Positions 32,851-46,500 of a DNA stretch of 64,000 nt are shown here, piece after piece (positions within the stretch are counted from its first letter, which is position 1; the number at the start of each line of letters is the position of its first letter). The DNA lies in the NCBI RefSeq assembly GCF_932526225.1, contig NC_064039.1:8493459-8557458 (forward strand), read 5' to 3'. The position numbers and the translations under genes were made by a program. The notes beneath the pieces were generated by a model, which was not told the origin of the DNA, ran no database searches, and worked only from the letters and a program-made list of their open reading frames with translations. Source of the stretch: Nematostella vectensis. Taxonomy: Eukaryota > Cnidaria > Anthozoa > Actiniaria > Edwardsiidae.

Positions 32851-34561
32851 CCACGGCAACGCAAGCCTGCGAAACTGCCAATCAAAGACATCTGGGTTAC
32901 GTTGTTATACGAGCATCCAGTGCTCCTGCCAGCTCTATGGTTATTTGTACTCGTGTCTCCTCTTTTATGCTCAAAACTTCTGTTTCTTATACAATGAACA
33001 AATTCACCTGTTACAACAGGGTAATGAAGTTTCAACCTCATGTTAGTGGTCATTTGCTGAATGTAAATGACAAACCTTTTTTATTTGCCCGAGCGGTACG
33101 AAATTAAAAAAATATTTTGTATTTCATCAATCAATATCTTGAAAACAGTTGTCAATGTTTTTGTAAAAGCGTTTTATCAAGTGTACAATAAATGTTCGCC
33201 CATTTCAAATATCACCGTTTATATTTCTTCTGTAAATAAGCATATTCAACTGTTTTTCTTCTGAAAAACAACATGCTCCGCCGTGCCATGTATAAGTTTG
33301 TTTTTCTGGAAAAGGGCGGAGCCCTAACGTTTAAGCCCTCTCTCTCGTATTCCAAATAAGGTTTCACCGAGAATCTAGTATCGTAACGGGCAGTACATCA
33401 CGGTTGTTAAATAAAGAAATACGCGGGATTAAAAACAAATTCCAAGCACTGCTAGCATTACTTTCAGAGATGATCACGATTTCGTTATTCATCCATGATA
33501 CAACAGTGATTAAAACAAGTGATTAAAACCTTGTGATTGTAACCTTGTTTGAAATAGGTCATAAAAACATAATCACTAGGAGAAGTTTAGCTGCAAATTA
33601 TATTTCACTACGATCATTACACGAATACAAACTTCTCTTATTCTATTTCTACTGTTAGATAAAGCTTACCTTGATCTTGTAAGATTAACGTACAGTCATC
33701 AACGCTACGACGCTATTACAGTCATATAGTCTTATTCAGTTTTCATTTAACCAAAGAAGACAGGCAGGCCATTTATAGGGTTGCTATGTCATCAGACCAC
33801 AACGCTAACATACAAACCGTGATTACCATGACAACTTTAATCACCATGATAACCGTGATTACCATGAAAACTTCGATCACCATGATAACCGTGATTACCA
33901 TGACAACTTTGATCACCGTGATTACCATGACAACTTTGATCACCATGATAACCGCGATTACCATGACAACTTTGATCACCATGATAACCGCGATTACCAT
34001 GACAACTTTGATCACCATGATTACCATGACAACAACTTCCCAGATAAGCCGCATAAGACACGCATTTTTAGGCTCTAAGAACATACTGTTGCATTTTAAA
34101 ACACGCGATCGATATTAGTGCTTTTTAAAGATATACGTCAAGTGCTATTCTAAAACAAGGACTGAGCCGAGTAATAAAATAAAATAAAAATGCTTCTGAT
34201 GACGCGAATATTGAAAAATACATTAGAAACGCTGCGCGACGATGCTATAACAGCCCCCTAGCACGACCAAAATATCGAGTTTCATGGTGTATAGAGCTTG
34301 GTGCATTCTTATCAGCTACATTTTCTTGTGCCTTGAAACCTTCTTTTACTTTGACGCGAGGTTAAAGGAGGCTTGTGAAATCTTTTAGGCACATCAAGGT
34401 TTGGGAGTGTAGGGAATGGTTTTGCCGCTGTTAATGCGTCGACTTTGGCCTTCTTTACTTTAGTTTCATTTCTACTTGTGGGATATCTGGCAATACTAAA
34501 ATATTCAACGCCCGTTAGTCTACATTCCTCTCGCTAGCTCACGGGCTCCCTGTGGTGGGTT
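32851..34561. other. Convergent intergenic region between smoothelin-like 2 and ADAR
   Basis: Contains the 3' UTR of smoothelin-like 2, with a polyA-type ACAATAAA near 33186, and the 3' UTR of ADAR from the other side. The 36-bp minisatellite at 33815-34045 is the only structured feature seen. Confidence 0.6.
33815..34045. repeat. 36-bp minisatellite (ACCATGA-rich)
   Basis: Tandem units built from ATTACCATGACAACTTTGAT and CACCATGATAACCGC. The unit length is a multiple of three, so open frames appear on both strands. The Val/Ile/Met-rich and Gly/His-rich ORFs here are artefacts. Confidence 0.9.
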
Positions 34562-37500
34562 TTAGGCGAACTGACTAAGCTCCACTGGTTTCTTCATTTG
34601 TCCCCAGTCCCCGTACTGAGCCTCCTTCATGTGCTGGAAGAAGGTGTTCTTGGCGTTCAGGTAATCGCTCGCCTGATCTTTCGCCTTACGGTACGACTTG
34701 GCCTCTACCACTTTCTTGTACTCAGAGTTTTTCTTGGCAACTTCTAGGAAGTTGGCGTAAATCGCCATCCTACAAGAGAAGCGGGATAATCATCTTGTGA
34801 AGAAGAAACCTTATCAAATAATCTTCTTGTGAACAACAACAAAAAAATGATTCGGCTTATCAATCCATTATGTCAAGTGTTGTCTGTTTCTCGAGCGACT
34901 TAGAACACTTGACAGTGAAAAGGCACTTACCTGGAAAGGCGTGGAGTAAGTACGCAGCTGCTTTGTCTCCTATTTTCTTTGTTCTACAAAGGAGTTCTTT
35001 TGTCTCCATTCTTCTCGTTCTTTGTGTCGAGGTGCGGATATTGTTCATTTGCCCAATCAAATTGCAGCTTGTTAGAGCTGCGTATCGACCCAAGGTGTGA
35101 CGACACCCTGCTGCTAAGGTTGGGGGTGATAGAAATAAACCCCCTTTAAGCATGTGCTTACTGGACAGGGCGTGACGGCATCCTATTGCAAGGGATAGAG
35201 GTGATAGATATGAACCCTCCTATTAGCATGTACTTACTTGACAAGGCGTGATGACATCCTATTCCTAGGGTAAGAGGTGATAGATATGAACCCTCCTATT
35301 AGCATGTACTTACTTGACAAGGCGTGATGACATCCTATTCCTAGGGTAAGAGGTTATAGCTATAAACCCTACTATTAGCATGTACTTACTTGACAAGGCG
35401 TGACCACACCCTATTGCTAAGAATAGGGGTGATAGATATAAACTACCCCTATTAGCATGTACTTACTTGACAAGGCGTGACCACACCCTGTTGCTAAGGT
35501 TAGAGGTGATAGATATAAACCCTACTATTAACATGTACTTACTTGACAAGGCGTGACCACACCCTGTTGCTAAGGTTAGAGGTGATAGATATAAACCCTA
35601 CTATTAGCATGTTCTTACTTGACAAGGCGTGACGGCATCCTATTGCTAGGGTTAGAGGTGATAGATATAAACTACCCCTATTAGCAAGTACTTACTTGAC
35701 AAGGCGTGACCACAACCTGTTGCTAAGGTTAGGGTGATAGATATAAACTACCCCTATTAGCATGTTCTTACTTGACAAGGCATGACCACACCCTGTTGCT
35801 AAGGTTAGAGGTGATAGATATAAACCCTACTATTAGCATGTACTTACTTGACAAGGCGTGACCAAAAACTGTTGCTAAGGTTAGAGGTGATAAACCCCCC
35901 TAAAAGCATGTACTTACTGTAAAAGGAGTGACCACATCCTGTTGCTTGGGTTAGAGTTGATAGGTTTAAACCCTCCTAAAAGCATGTACTTACTTAGAAA
36001 GGCGTGAGGGAACCCTGTTGTTAGGATCTCGTCCAAGACAGGCATCCAGCACCTCAGCTCGCTTCTCATCACCAAGACACCAGTTCAGTGTCAAGTTCTT
36101 CGTCTTGGACTTTGTCTCCACATCACGTGGGCTGTCGACAGGAGCCAAACGGCCGCACTGAATTTTGGGAAGGTTGACGCGATACGGAGATGGCAGTCGA
36201 CTGGACAGGGGTTTGACTGCCTCACGCTCGATGCGGGCACTGACTGCACGTGTCAGATGGCTTGCCTCAAAGAGGTTGCCGACCACAAGAGAGTTTAGGT
36301 AGATCGGTTCAATGAGGTTGCTCAGCAAAGCACCCTGAAGACCTAAGAATAACAGTGATCACGGTTAGTAGGATAATTATACCATAACGGTTGCAGGGCG
36401 GTTTGGCATGGACATGTTGACTGTCACATAATAAGGGTGAAACATACTGATGAAAGCAGTACTGGCATATAACAAGGGGAAACATACTGATGAAAGCAGT
36501 ACTGGCATATAACAAGGGTAAAACATACGTATGAATACATAACTGGCATATAACAAAGGGGAAACATACTGACGAAAGCAGTACTGGCGTATAACAAGGG
36601 GAAACATACGAATGAAAACATAACTGGCATATAACAAGGGAAACATACTAATGAAAGCAGTACTGGCATATAACAAGGGGAAACATACTGATGAAAGCAG
36701 TACTGGCATATAACAAGGGGAAACATACTGATGAAAGCAGTACTGGCATATAACAAGGGGAAACATACTCTGATGAAAGCAGTACTGGCATATAACAAGG
36801 GGAAACATACTGATGAAAGCAGTACTGGCATATAACAAGGGGAAACATACTGATGAAAGCAGTACTGGCATATAACAAGGGGAAACATACTCTGATGAAA
36901 GCAGTACTGGCATATAACAAGGGGAAACATACTGATGAAAGCAGTACTGGCATATAACAAGGGGAAACATACGTATAAAAACATAACTGGCATATAGCAA
37001 GGGGATGAAAACATGACTGACAAGTCTTACTCCTTTTTGCTACTCTTCCCTTCCTCCAAAAATAGATATGCTTTACCGGTGTTGACTGTTATCTTGATAA
37101 TACATTTACCCTCCCTTATTACCAAGAGTGACCCACTCACAAAACCTCCAGTGGATTCACTTCTAACTAAAAAAGAACAAACTAATTCCCTCTACTCTTT
37201 CTGTTTTCTAGACAAGGCAGTACCTACCCAGCACATTCCACTTAGCCAGTTTATCACTACAAGATGCTGTGCGTAGCCTCTGGCCTCGCCGGATGCCGTC
37301 AATGGTTTGGATGCTGTCATCAGGGTCCAGAGGGATTGTGCCTTCTCCTTTCTCAACCTTGGTACGCAGGAGACCATGCTGCTTGCTGCCGAACATCAGC
37401 TGGTCAGCACCCTCACTTCCACTGAAAGTATAATTCATAGATACTGTTCAGCAATTAGTGTCCATAAACAAGTATTTAAAAATCGGCTTTGATCAACAGA

Positions 37501-40500
37501 TATAAGCAGGGAGAGGATTAAATACTCATCAGCACAAAGAACGTTTGATATGATGCGGTAAAACCGCCCATATATTGCCCATATATATTGACAGACCTTG
37601 AAAAGATGCATAAATACAGTGGGAAACTCTGCTCAACAAGATTCCCCTTCAAGAGTCCACTTGGGGCTTTTAGAGTAAAAAAGCGAGAACTTCTAATTTC
37701 TTTAATACCCCTTCCCCAGGTATTTGTTGGCAGTTTGCATACATGAAGGGTCCCAGTATATTTATAAGCCCTTTGGTGGGTTGTCAGTTGGGACTGGAAC
37801 ACTAATGGACCTAGTGTTGAAAGCCCTACCTTGCAGTATCACTGACAAATACTGACGCATCTCCACAGGGTGCGGTGCTGATGTACAAACTGAACTTGAC
37901 ATCTTCCCGCAGCTTGATCTGTTGGCCTTTGATCTTGGGCAGGAAGATGCTTTTGGATTCAGATGGCTTCTCAAACAGCAGGTTTAGTTGAGACAGCAGG
38001 AAGCGAACCAGGCCTCTACGGGCAATCACCTCAGCATGGGAATCAAACACTACTGTGCCCTCAAGCCGCAACTGGTCACCTCCAATACACCTATGAAATG
38101 ATTACATGAAGTGTTAAAAATAACAGGGAATTTATATATAAGTACTGGTCATAAAATAAATGCAGGTTTTGCTGCAAGTCGATTATGCTGCTGGAAAATA
38201 TACCAGACTTAATAAAATGGCTAAAAATAGTCAGAAATAACCATGCATTTTTCACAAAATGTCAAAATAGTAAGAATTGTGATTTCTGAGTTTCAGTTAG
38301 CCAATATAATGTATCCTTCTGTCACTGACTTGTTTCTTGGCCAATAAAAATGCCAATAAAAATTCTGCCACTAATTTTTGGGATTCCTGTGGAGGAATCC
38401 ACAAGTTGAAAATTCGCCTATGTTATTATTTTCTTCTATCGCAAAATGATACTTAGACTCCATGCTAAGCCTCGACTTAGTTAAATAAGCCTGGACTCCA
38501 AGCTATCACCATGTTTTCCTTTTTGCCTTTGATGCATTGCATGGCTTTGACCTTGGATATATTTATACAGTGAGGAAATCATGGAGTCTCTTTCAACTTT
38601 AAATACACTCAAATCGCTTACAAATGCCAAACCTTTCTTGGTATAGCCACACCAAAAGATGTCGAGCGTTTTCTAAAAAGGCATTTTGAGAGATACCACG
38701 AATCTATCAAGTTTACACATCTTATCCAAAGTGAACTCTATAGTTGCTAATGTACAGGTGCCACCATTACCAAAGAATGTCAACAAACTTCTAAAGACGC
38801 AGAAACAAGGATTATTAGTAAGCTTGCTATAATTGAAGAAATAAGACAAGATACCTGTGTTTACGATCATCCATGTGTTTATCAAAGTAACACCATGTTT
38901 ACAAGAATGAGTACATTGCTTCTTCTATTATTTTTCCATCAAGGAAGTATTAGCTTTATGTTTTTTTATAATATATAGCTTAATATTTACTATTTTAGGA
39001 TATAAAACTTCCAGTTTTTAAATTGCTTTACTCAGACATGGTAGTCAAAGACATATTTAGTTGAATTGGATACTTTAATTGCTCTCAGACATTTCAATAA
39101 ACATTTCTTTACAGAAGTATTGGTGAGTTCTAAACTATTAAAATCCAAGAGATAGTTTACTAACATTGATTTTAAAGCATTTTTACCATAAATAATGTAT
39201 GCTTAGAAGGAGTCTAAATTTTCCAATGTATTTTAAAAGTAACAGTTAAAAATACTAAATGAAAGTAGAAGCAGCCATTTATCTACTGCATTAAATAATA
39301 AAATCAAATTGTAAAATTATTTGAAGTAGCAAGCAAACGGTTTTCAGCTAATTTTACATCGAGTCAAATTATTGAAATAAAATTTACCAAACAGCTATTG
39401 TACTACTGCATTTATGATAAACAAAATATTTCTGTTATTTCTGTTCATAAATAATGTATGCTTAGAAGGAGTCTAAATTTTCCAATTTATTTTAAAAGTA
39501 ACAGTTAAAAATACTAAATGTAAGTAGAAGCAGCCATTTATCTACTGCATTAAATAATAAAATCAAATTGTAAAATTATTTGAAGTAGCAAGCAAACAGT
39601 TTTCAGCTAATTTTACATCGAGTCAAATTATTGAAATAAAATTTACCAAACAGCTATTGTACTACTGCATTTATGATAAACAAAATATTTCTGTTAGAAT
39701 TGTCATCAAGTTTATTCATTCAAAGTGTTAGCTATTAATAAACAGATATTTCAATCATTTTTGTGTCCAACTTATGTTCATATGGTTTTCTCATTACATT
39801 ACAATAAATAAACGATGCAGTTTAACTTCAATTTGATTAATTCAACAGCTTACTTTCTTTTCTCTTGAACATTCAAAAAATTTCAGTTGAGTAATAGTGT
39901 CTAATGGTACCAAAATAAAAAACTATAGATGATAACTAAATATAATTTATTTCAAGGACATGCTGTAAGCACTACATATTGTCAACCTACTATAAATGAG
40001 CCAAGTCTAAGTAAAACAGTTTTAACAAAATTACTAAGGTTACATTTTAAATGTGTGAGGTGACCAAGGTACTGGGTTAATGCCCAAGTAGTGGATAGTT
40101 AGTAAGCATAGGGTATAAATAGGACATTCAATTTTTTTGTAATAATGTGACAAGATAATAATATTGTGTTAGCTGTAATGAAAGACATTTTTTTAATCAA
40201 CATGAAATGTGTACCTGTGCATATAGTGGAGGCTACATAACTGGATTGTTTATCATTTTGGTATAAACTGAAGTTAAGTTTCGTCCTTATTTTCATCTAA
40301 ATCATATTAGGGTAAGCTTATCTCTGCAAGGTGCCCCAGCAGCTTAGATATATAGTAACCGTTAGCAGTGATCATTCAAAGAATCACTAACATCTTTATG
40401 AATTTACTATTGCCTTCTATACATAAAGAAATCTTATTTATTTGAGAAATCTTATTAATTTTTTTGTACGAGAATCCCGCGTTCATGCAGCAATGCGTCT

Positions 40501-43500
40501 AGTTATGGCCAAAAAAAATGCATATTTTTGCCACTTACTTATTTCTTAGCCAATAAAATGTATAAGTCTGCCAATCACATATTTCTTACCCATTAAAATG
40601 CATAAGCTTGCCACTCACTTATTTCCTGTGCCAATGCTGACGACGGTCCCCTTTGGATTGGAAGAATCCTGCATGATAAATGCCGCCAGCACCTTGTAGC
40701 CAGCCAGCCTCCAAGATTCTGCGGCATGGTTACTAATAAGTGTCAGGCACTGCCAGCTTAGAGCAGCTAACTGGTCCCCTTCACAGCTGCCAACAGGAGA
40801 GTACATGGAGCCTGTGTTGGCTTTCTCAAGCTCTGTCAGGGCATGGCCTGCTGCTATTTCTTTAGCAGCTTTCTTGGTGCGACCCTCACCTGGAGGGTAG
40901 CTCTGTTCACCAATTTTGAACGCCATGTAGTGGGAACCAGGGTTGACACGGAACTCATGTTTGACCTCAATGGGTTCAGGCTGAGGAAGATGGTAAGCCT
41001 GACAAAACTCATAGAGTGCACTAACCCTGCTCTTCACACCTTGCTGTTTTGGGACAACACCATTTTCTCCTGGCACAGATTCACTTGGCTGAACTGGACC
41101 TGTTACAGGGGTGAACATTAGTATGTATGCCACAGTAGTGATACGTAAATGCAGGAAATTAGAGAGCGTAATAAACTAGTCCTGTAGTTATGTCTAAAAG
41201 AGAGGACTGTATCTTCTCTGAAATAGATGTCTAAGCAAAATTATGTCTACGCATTTTTGAGTTTTGAAAATTGCAAAACAACATTTCAAAAACTTCAACT
41301 TCCAGTTCAGATCAAAGGATTGTAATCAATGTACAGACTTAAATCATTTAACAATGAAGAACTTGATGATCCTCAAAAAGCTCAGAGGTAATTCCCTTCT
41401 CACCCCCTCTCCTCGCCCTCTCACCCTTATAAACCATAGCTCCCTTCTCACTACCATCCCCAACCCCCTCTCACAAGCTGCCAAAAAGGTCAAAGGTAAC
41501 ACCCTCCTTGCCCCCTCTCCTAACCCTCTCACCCATATAAACCAAAGCTCCCTTCTCTCTACCATCCCCTTCCACCACTCACCTATATAAACCATAGCTC
41601 CCTTCTCTCTACCATCACCTTCCCCCTCTCACCCATATAAACCAAAGCTCCCTTCTATCTACCATCCCCTTCCCCTTTTCACCTATATAAACCATAGCTC
41701 CCTTCTCTCTACCATCCCCTTCCACCACTCACCTATATAAACCATAGCTCCCTTCTCACTACCACCCCCTTCCCCCTCTCGCCTATATAAACCATAGGTC
41801 CCTTCTCTCTACCATCCCCTTCCCCCTTTCACCTATATAAACCATAGCTCCCTTCCCTCTACCATCCCCTTCCCCCTCTCACCTATATAAACCATAGCTT
41901 CCTTCTCTCTACCATCCCCTTCCCCCTTTCACCTATATAAACCATAGCTCCCTTCTCTCTACCATCCCCTTCCCCCTTTCACCTATATAAACCATAGCTC
42001 CCTTCTCTCTACCATCCCCTTCCCCCTCTCACCTATATAGACCATAGCTCCCTTCCCTCTACCATCCCCTTCCCCCTCTCACCTATATAAACCATAGCTC
42101 CCTTCCCTCTACCATCCCCTTCCCCCTCTCACCTATATAAACCATAGCTCCCTTCCCTCTACCATCCCCTTCCCCCTCTCACCTATATAAACCATAGCTC
42201 CCTTCCCTCTACCATCCCCTTCCCCCTCTCACCTATATAAACCATAGCTCCCTTCTCACTACCATCCCCTTCCCCCTTTCACCTATATAAACCATAGCTC
42301 CCTTCTCACTACCACCCCCTTCCCCCTCTCACATATATAAACCATAGCTCCCTTCCGTCTACCATCCCCTTCCCCCTCTCACCTATATAAACCATAGCTC
42401 TCTTCTCACTACCATCCCCTTCCCCCTCTCAGCTATATAAACCATAGCTCTCTTCCCTCTACCATCCCCTTCCCCCTCTCACCTATATAAACCATAGCTC
42501 CCTTCTCACTACCATCCCCTTCCCCCTCTCAGCTATATAAACCATAGCTCTCTTCTCTCTACTATCCCCTTCCCCTTTTCACCTATATAAACCATAGCTG
42601 GCCTTGCGCACGGTGTTGCGCATCAGAGCGTAACAAAAATTATAACGCTAGGTTTATGATTATAACTTTGATCTCGATAAAGCTACACACTTTTTATTTT
42701 ATTTGGATAACCTTTGTCTAATGTGCATCTCGAATCGAAAATTTGAGATAGTAAAAATTTCAAAAACATTAAAAAATATATCAAAATAAAAACAGTGCCA
42801 TAAAAACGGGCCGTTTTAAAGCCCATTTTTTATGAACATTGCTCCATCTTTTTGCTAATTAAAAAGAAACTTTTTCTTTTGTAGTTTGATCAATGTCATA
42901 AATGGAATGCACTTGAAATTCTCTTTAAGATGCTGTCCTTTTTATAGAAAGAGGAAAAGAAATGTGAACAGACGGGAGCGATAAGCAGCGTTATAATTTT
43001 TTTCGACAATAGAAAACACAAAACGTCGAATTACGTCGTGCCTTTTTTTGCCTTTTTTTGCCCTTTTTGCCTTCATCACGCCTTTTTTTGCCCTTTTGCT
43101 TTTTGCCCATCGCGCCTTTTTTGCCTTTTTTTGCCTTTTTTGCCTTTTTTTGCCCTTTTTGCCTTATTTTGCCATCGCGCTCTTCCTGCATTTTCATTGT
43201 GCTTTTTATCCCGAATATTATAGAAATCTAAAACAATTGCGAATAATATATACTTTTCTAGACGTAATTTCAGAAGAAAGGAATGCCGGTTGATATAATT
43301 AAACTCCTCGGGTATTTGTCTACTTTCAGTTCTTGCTTCTTATCTTCTTATGCAAGACAAGAATTCGCCCCGTTCGAGTTTGAATATTGCAAACTTTAAA
43401 GCATGGAGAAATATACATTCTATAACGAAAATAATTTTAGAAGCCTAACTTGTTCAATGATAGAGCTCCCATAATCTGAGCTGATAAATAAGCTGGATTA

Positions 43501-46500
43501 AATTTAGATTTTTTTCATAGCAGGATTCTAGAGAGGCGCGCGATAGGGCAAAAAAAGGCAAAAAAGTGCGCGATAGGGCAAAAAAGGCAAAAAAGTGCGA
43601 GATAGGGCAAAAACATGCGCGATAGGGCAAAAGAAGGCAAAAAAGGCAAAAACAAGCTAGGGCAAAAAAATTGCGCGATAGGGCAAAACTAGGCAAAAAA
43701 GGCAAAACACTTTTGCAGCGTTCAAATGTTACGCAGCAGTTGTTGATAACTACATAACGTCCATACTTCGACAACAAATATCGATGTTTTCTATTAGATT
43801 AGAAAAATAGTATGACTAATTTTAAAAACTACGATAATCAAACTTTTATATCCGAAATTCAGGATACGTATAACGCAATACTTAAGAAATAGCAGTAAAT
43901 CTAAAACGAAATGTCGAGAAATTTCTTGTTGAGCCAGGCTTGCGCAACACAGTGCGCAAGGCCAGCTCTCTTCTCTCTACTATCCCCTTCCCCCTTTCAC
44001 CTATATAAACCATAGCTCTCTTCTCACTACCATCCCCTTCCCCCTCTCACCTATATAAACCATAGCTCCCTTCCCTCTACCATCCCCTTCCACCACTCAC
44101 CTATATAAACCATAGCTCCCTTCCCTCTACCATCCCCTTCCCCCTCTCACCTATATAAACCATAGCTCCCTTCTCACTACCATCCCCTTCCCCCTCTCAC
44201 CTATATAAACCATAGCTCCCTTCTCTCTACCATCCCCTTCCCCCTCTCACCTATATAAACCATAGCTCCCTTCTCACTACCATCCCCTTCCCCCTCTCAC
44301 TTATATAAACCATAGCTCCCTTCCCTCTACCATCCCCTTCCCCCTCTCACCTATATAAACCATAGCTCCCTTCTCTCTACCATCCCCTTCCCCCTCTCAC
44401 CTATATAAACCATAGCTCCCTTCCCTCTACCATCCCCTTCCCCCTCTCACCTATATAAACCATAGCTCCCTTCTCTCTACCATCCCCTTCCCCCTCTCAC
44501 CTATATAAACCATAGCTCCCTTCTCTCTACCATCCCCTTCCCCCTCTCACCTATATAAACCATAGCTCCCTTCCCTCTACTATCCCCTTCCCCCTCTCAC
44601 CTATATAAACCATAGCTCCTTTCTCACTACCATCCCCTACTCACAAGCTGCAAAAAAGGTCAACGGTAACACCCTTCTCAACACCTCTCTCCTCACCCTC
44701 TTACCCATATAAACTATAACACCCTACTCATATCCTCTTCTGAACACCCTCTCAAAAGTTGCCAAAAAGTCAGAGGTAACTCCCTTCTCACCCACCTCAC
44801 CCTCTCACAAGCTACCTCCCTCTTCTTATCTGTCCCCCTCTTCTCATCCCCTTCCCCTCTCTCTCTCATCAACCCCCCCTCTCAAACTGATTGACTCTTG
44901 AACCAACAACTTTTTATATGCAACCCCAAACCAAAAAGATGTAATACCAAAGCTATCTACAAATAAATCTACTATAGAATAAAATTGCAGGTAGCAGATG
45001 TTAAAAAATAAAACTGATACATCCTAACCATAACAACTGAACCATCCTTTAGTGGGGGTAGGGGGAGGGTTTGATGTAATACTTCGGCTCCCACAGGGAG
45101 TAGAAGAAAATAAGGCATGCATACCTGGTTCCACAGGGATCCCAAGAAGGACCCCAAGAGCAATCTTGGCACACTCTTTCTTGGCTTCCTGCTTGCTTCT
45201 GCCGTAGCCACAATCAAACTTACGGTCACCCACAGTGGCCAGATAAGAGTAGGTCCTGTTGTGATCGGGCCCAGTGTATCCTAGGTCCACAAATTCAACC
45301 TGTGCAAGAACATCCAAAGGTTTATAGGAATTGGAAAAAATTCAAAGATAGAGATTTAACAGCCACTGTCAGGGGCCATTTTGTCATCCTAGCAAAGTAC
45401 TATGTATAAAAATAATCCATTTCTATCAGCTTATTTTGTGAAGCCAATGTGATATCTTCATTTGAATTTGGGTATTGATCTTTGTTTTAAGATAATTATT
45501 TAGAGATTTTAGCTCATTATATATGGTTTTTCAATATTAAACAATAACAAAGGTGTTGCTGACAAGGGCTATTTAAGTTAGTTGATTGAATACCTTTTGA
45601 TTATGTTTCTGCCCAAACTCATTCAGCACACTAACTGGGTGACGCTCCTCTACTGATTTCTTTGCTCCTTTACTTGATTGAGCTGTGAGAAAAATACATA
45701 GATTCCTACAGTATTCAACATCCTGTATTCAAATACAATATATCAAAAGTCAAAGCCCTCATTGCAATCAACTCAATGCATGTATACCACAGTTACATAT
45801 CCTGATTGTGTTGTTAAGCTTGATATGCCATTTGTACACTGTACTCCTCATTAACAGCCACTCACTTGGGAGCTGACAACCACTTGTGAATTAGTACTTT
45901 TTTTCCTTTGCTTTCAAGCTTTTTCAAGTATTGTATAATTCTGATTTGTATCAGTTAACTTAAATAAAGAGTACATTTCATGATTGTATGTAGGAGTCTG
46001 AGTTTGAGTTAAGTTGAGTTATCTATGTAAGTAATAATGACTCAAAATTCAAGGTCCAAATTCAAGTGAAACTAGACTCTATTTTGTCTAACAGTAGCCT
46101 TTTCTCATGAACACCCCCATAATAGCCCTGTTTCAGAATCTCAGTGGTATTTGCTAAACAGATCAATAGAAGCATTATAGAGATGATGACAATATTGAAG
46201 TTGAATACTCACGCATCTGAATCTGCATGTTAAAGAGTGTCTTGAGGGCCAGCAAAGCTGCTTCCTTTTTGGCCTTGTTCTTGGTCGAGCCTCTGCCAGA
46301 CTCAAAGGTTCTGTCCCCAACAGTGGCATTGCAGGAATAGGACCTTTTGTTGCCTGGCTCATTGTGTTGTTTGTCCTCATAGGTTATCTAGAACAATAAT
46401 TTATTACAAGATTATGTGCTGTCCTAGTGAATTTTATCTTGTGTAAAAAAAGTATGGCTTAAAATTAGTCAACCGTTATTCATAAAGATAAAGTTGCCTC

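Larger units (their letters stand above)
37228..41099 (-). other. ADAR: ADAR catalytic core exons 8-10
   Basis: Exon 8 (40619-41099) carries dsRBD5 ([10 protein letters not shown] ... [14 protein letters not shown]) and the start of the deaminase domain (GDQLAALSW...[10 protein letters not shown]). Exon 9 (37830-38090) has the HAE zinc/proton-shuttle motif and STAPCGDAS. Exon 10 (37228-37421) has [25 protein letters not shown] and [12 protein letters not shown]. All three zinc ligands and the catalytic Glu are intact, so the enzyme is predicted to be active. Confidence 0.9.

Noticed and set aside
33773-34118. Repetitive ORFs on both strands in the ACCATGA array
   Set aside because: The unit length is a multiple of three, so frames stay open by chance. 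No homologous protein was recognised.
36377-37023. Three overlapping minus-strand ORFs of about 100-207 codons with repeated [12 protein letters not shown]-type peptides
   Set aside because: Product of the 40-bp minisatellite in ADAR intron 10.
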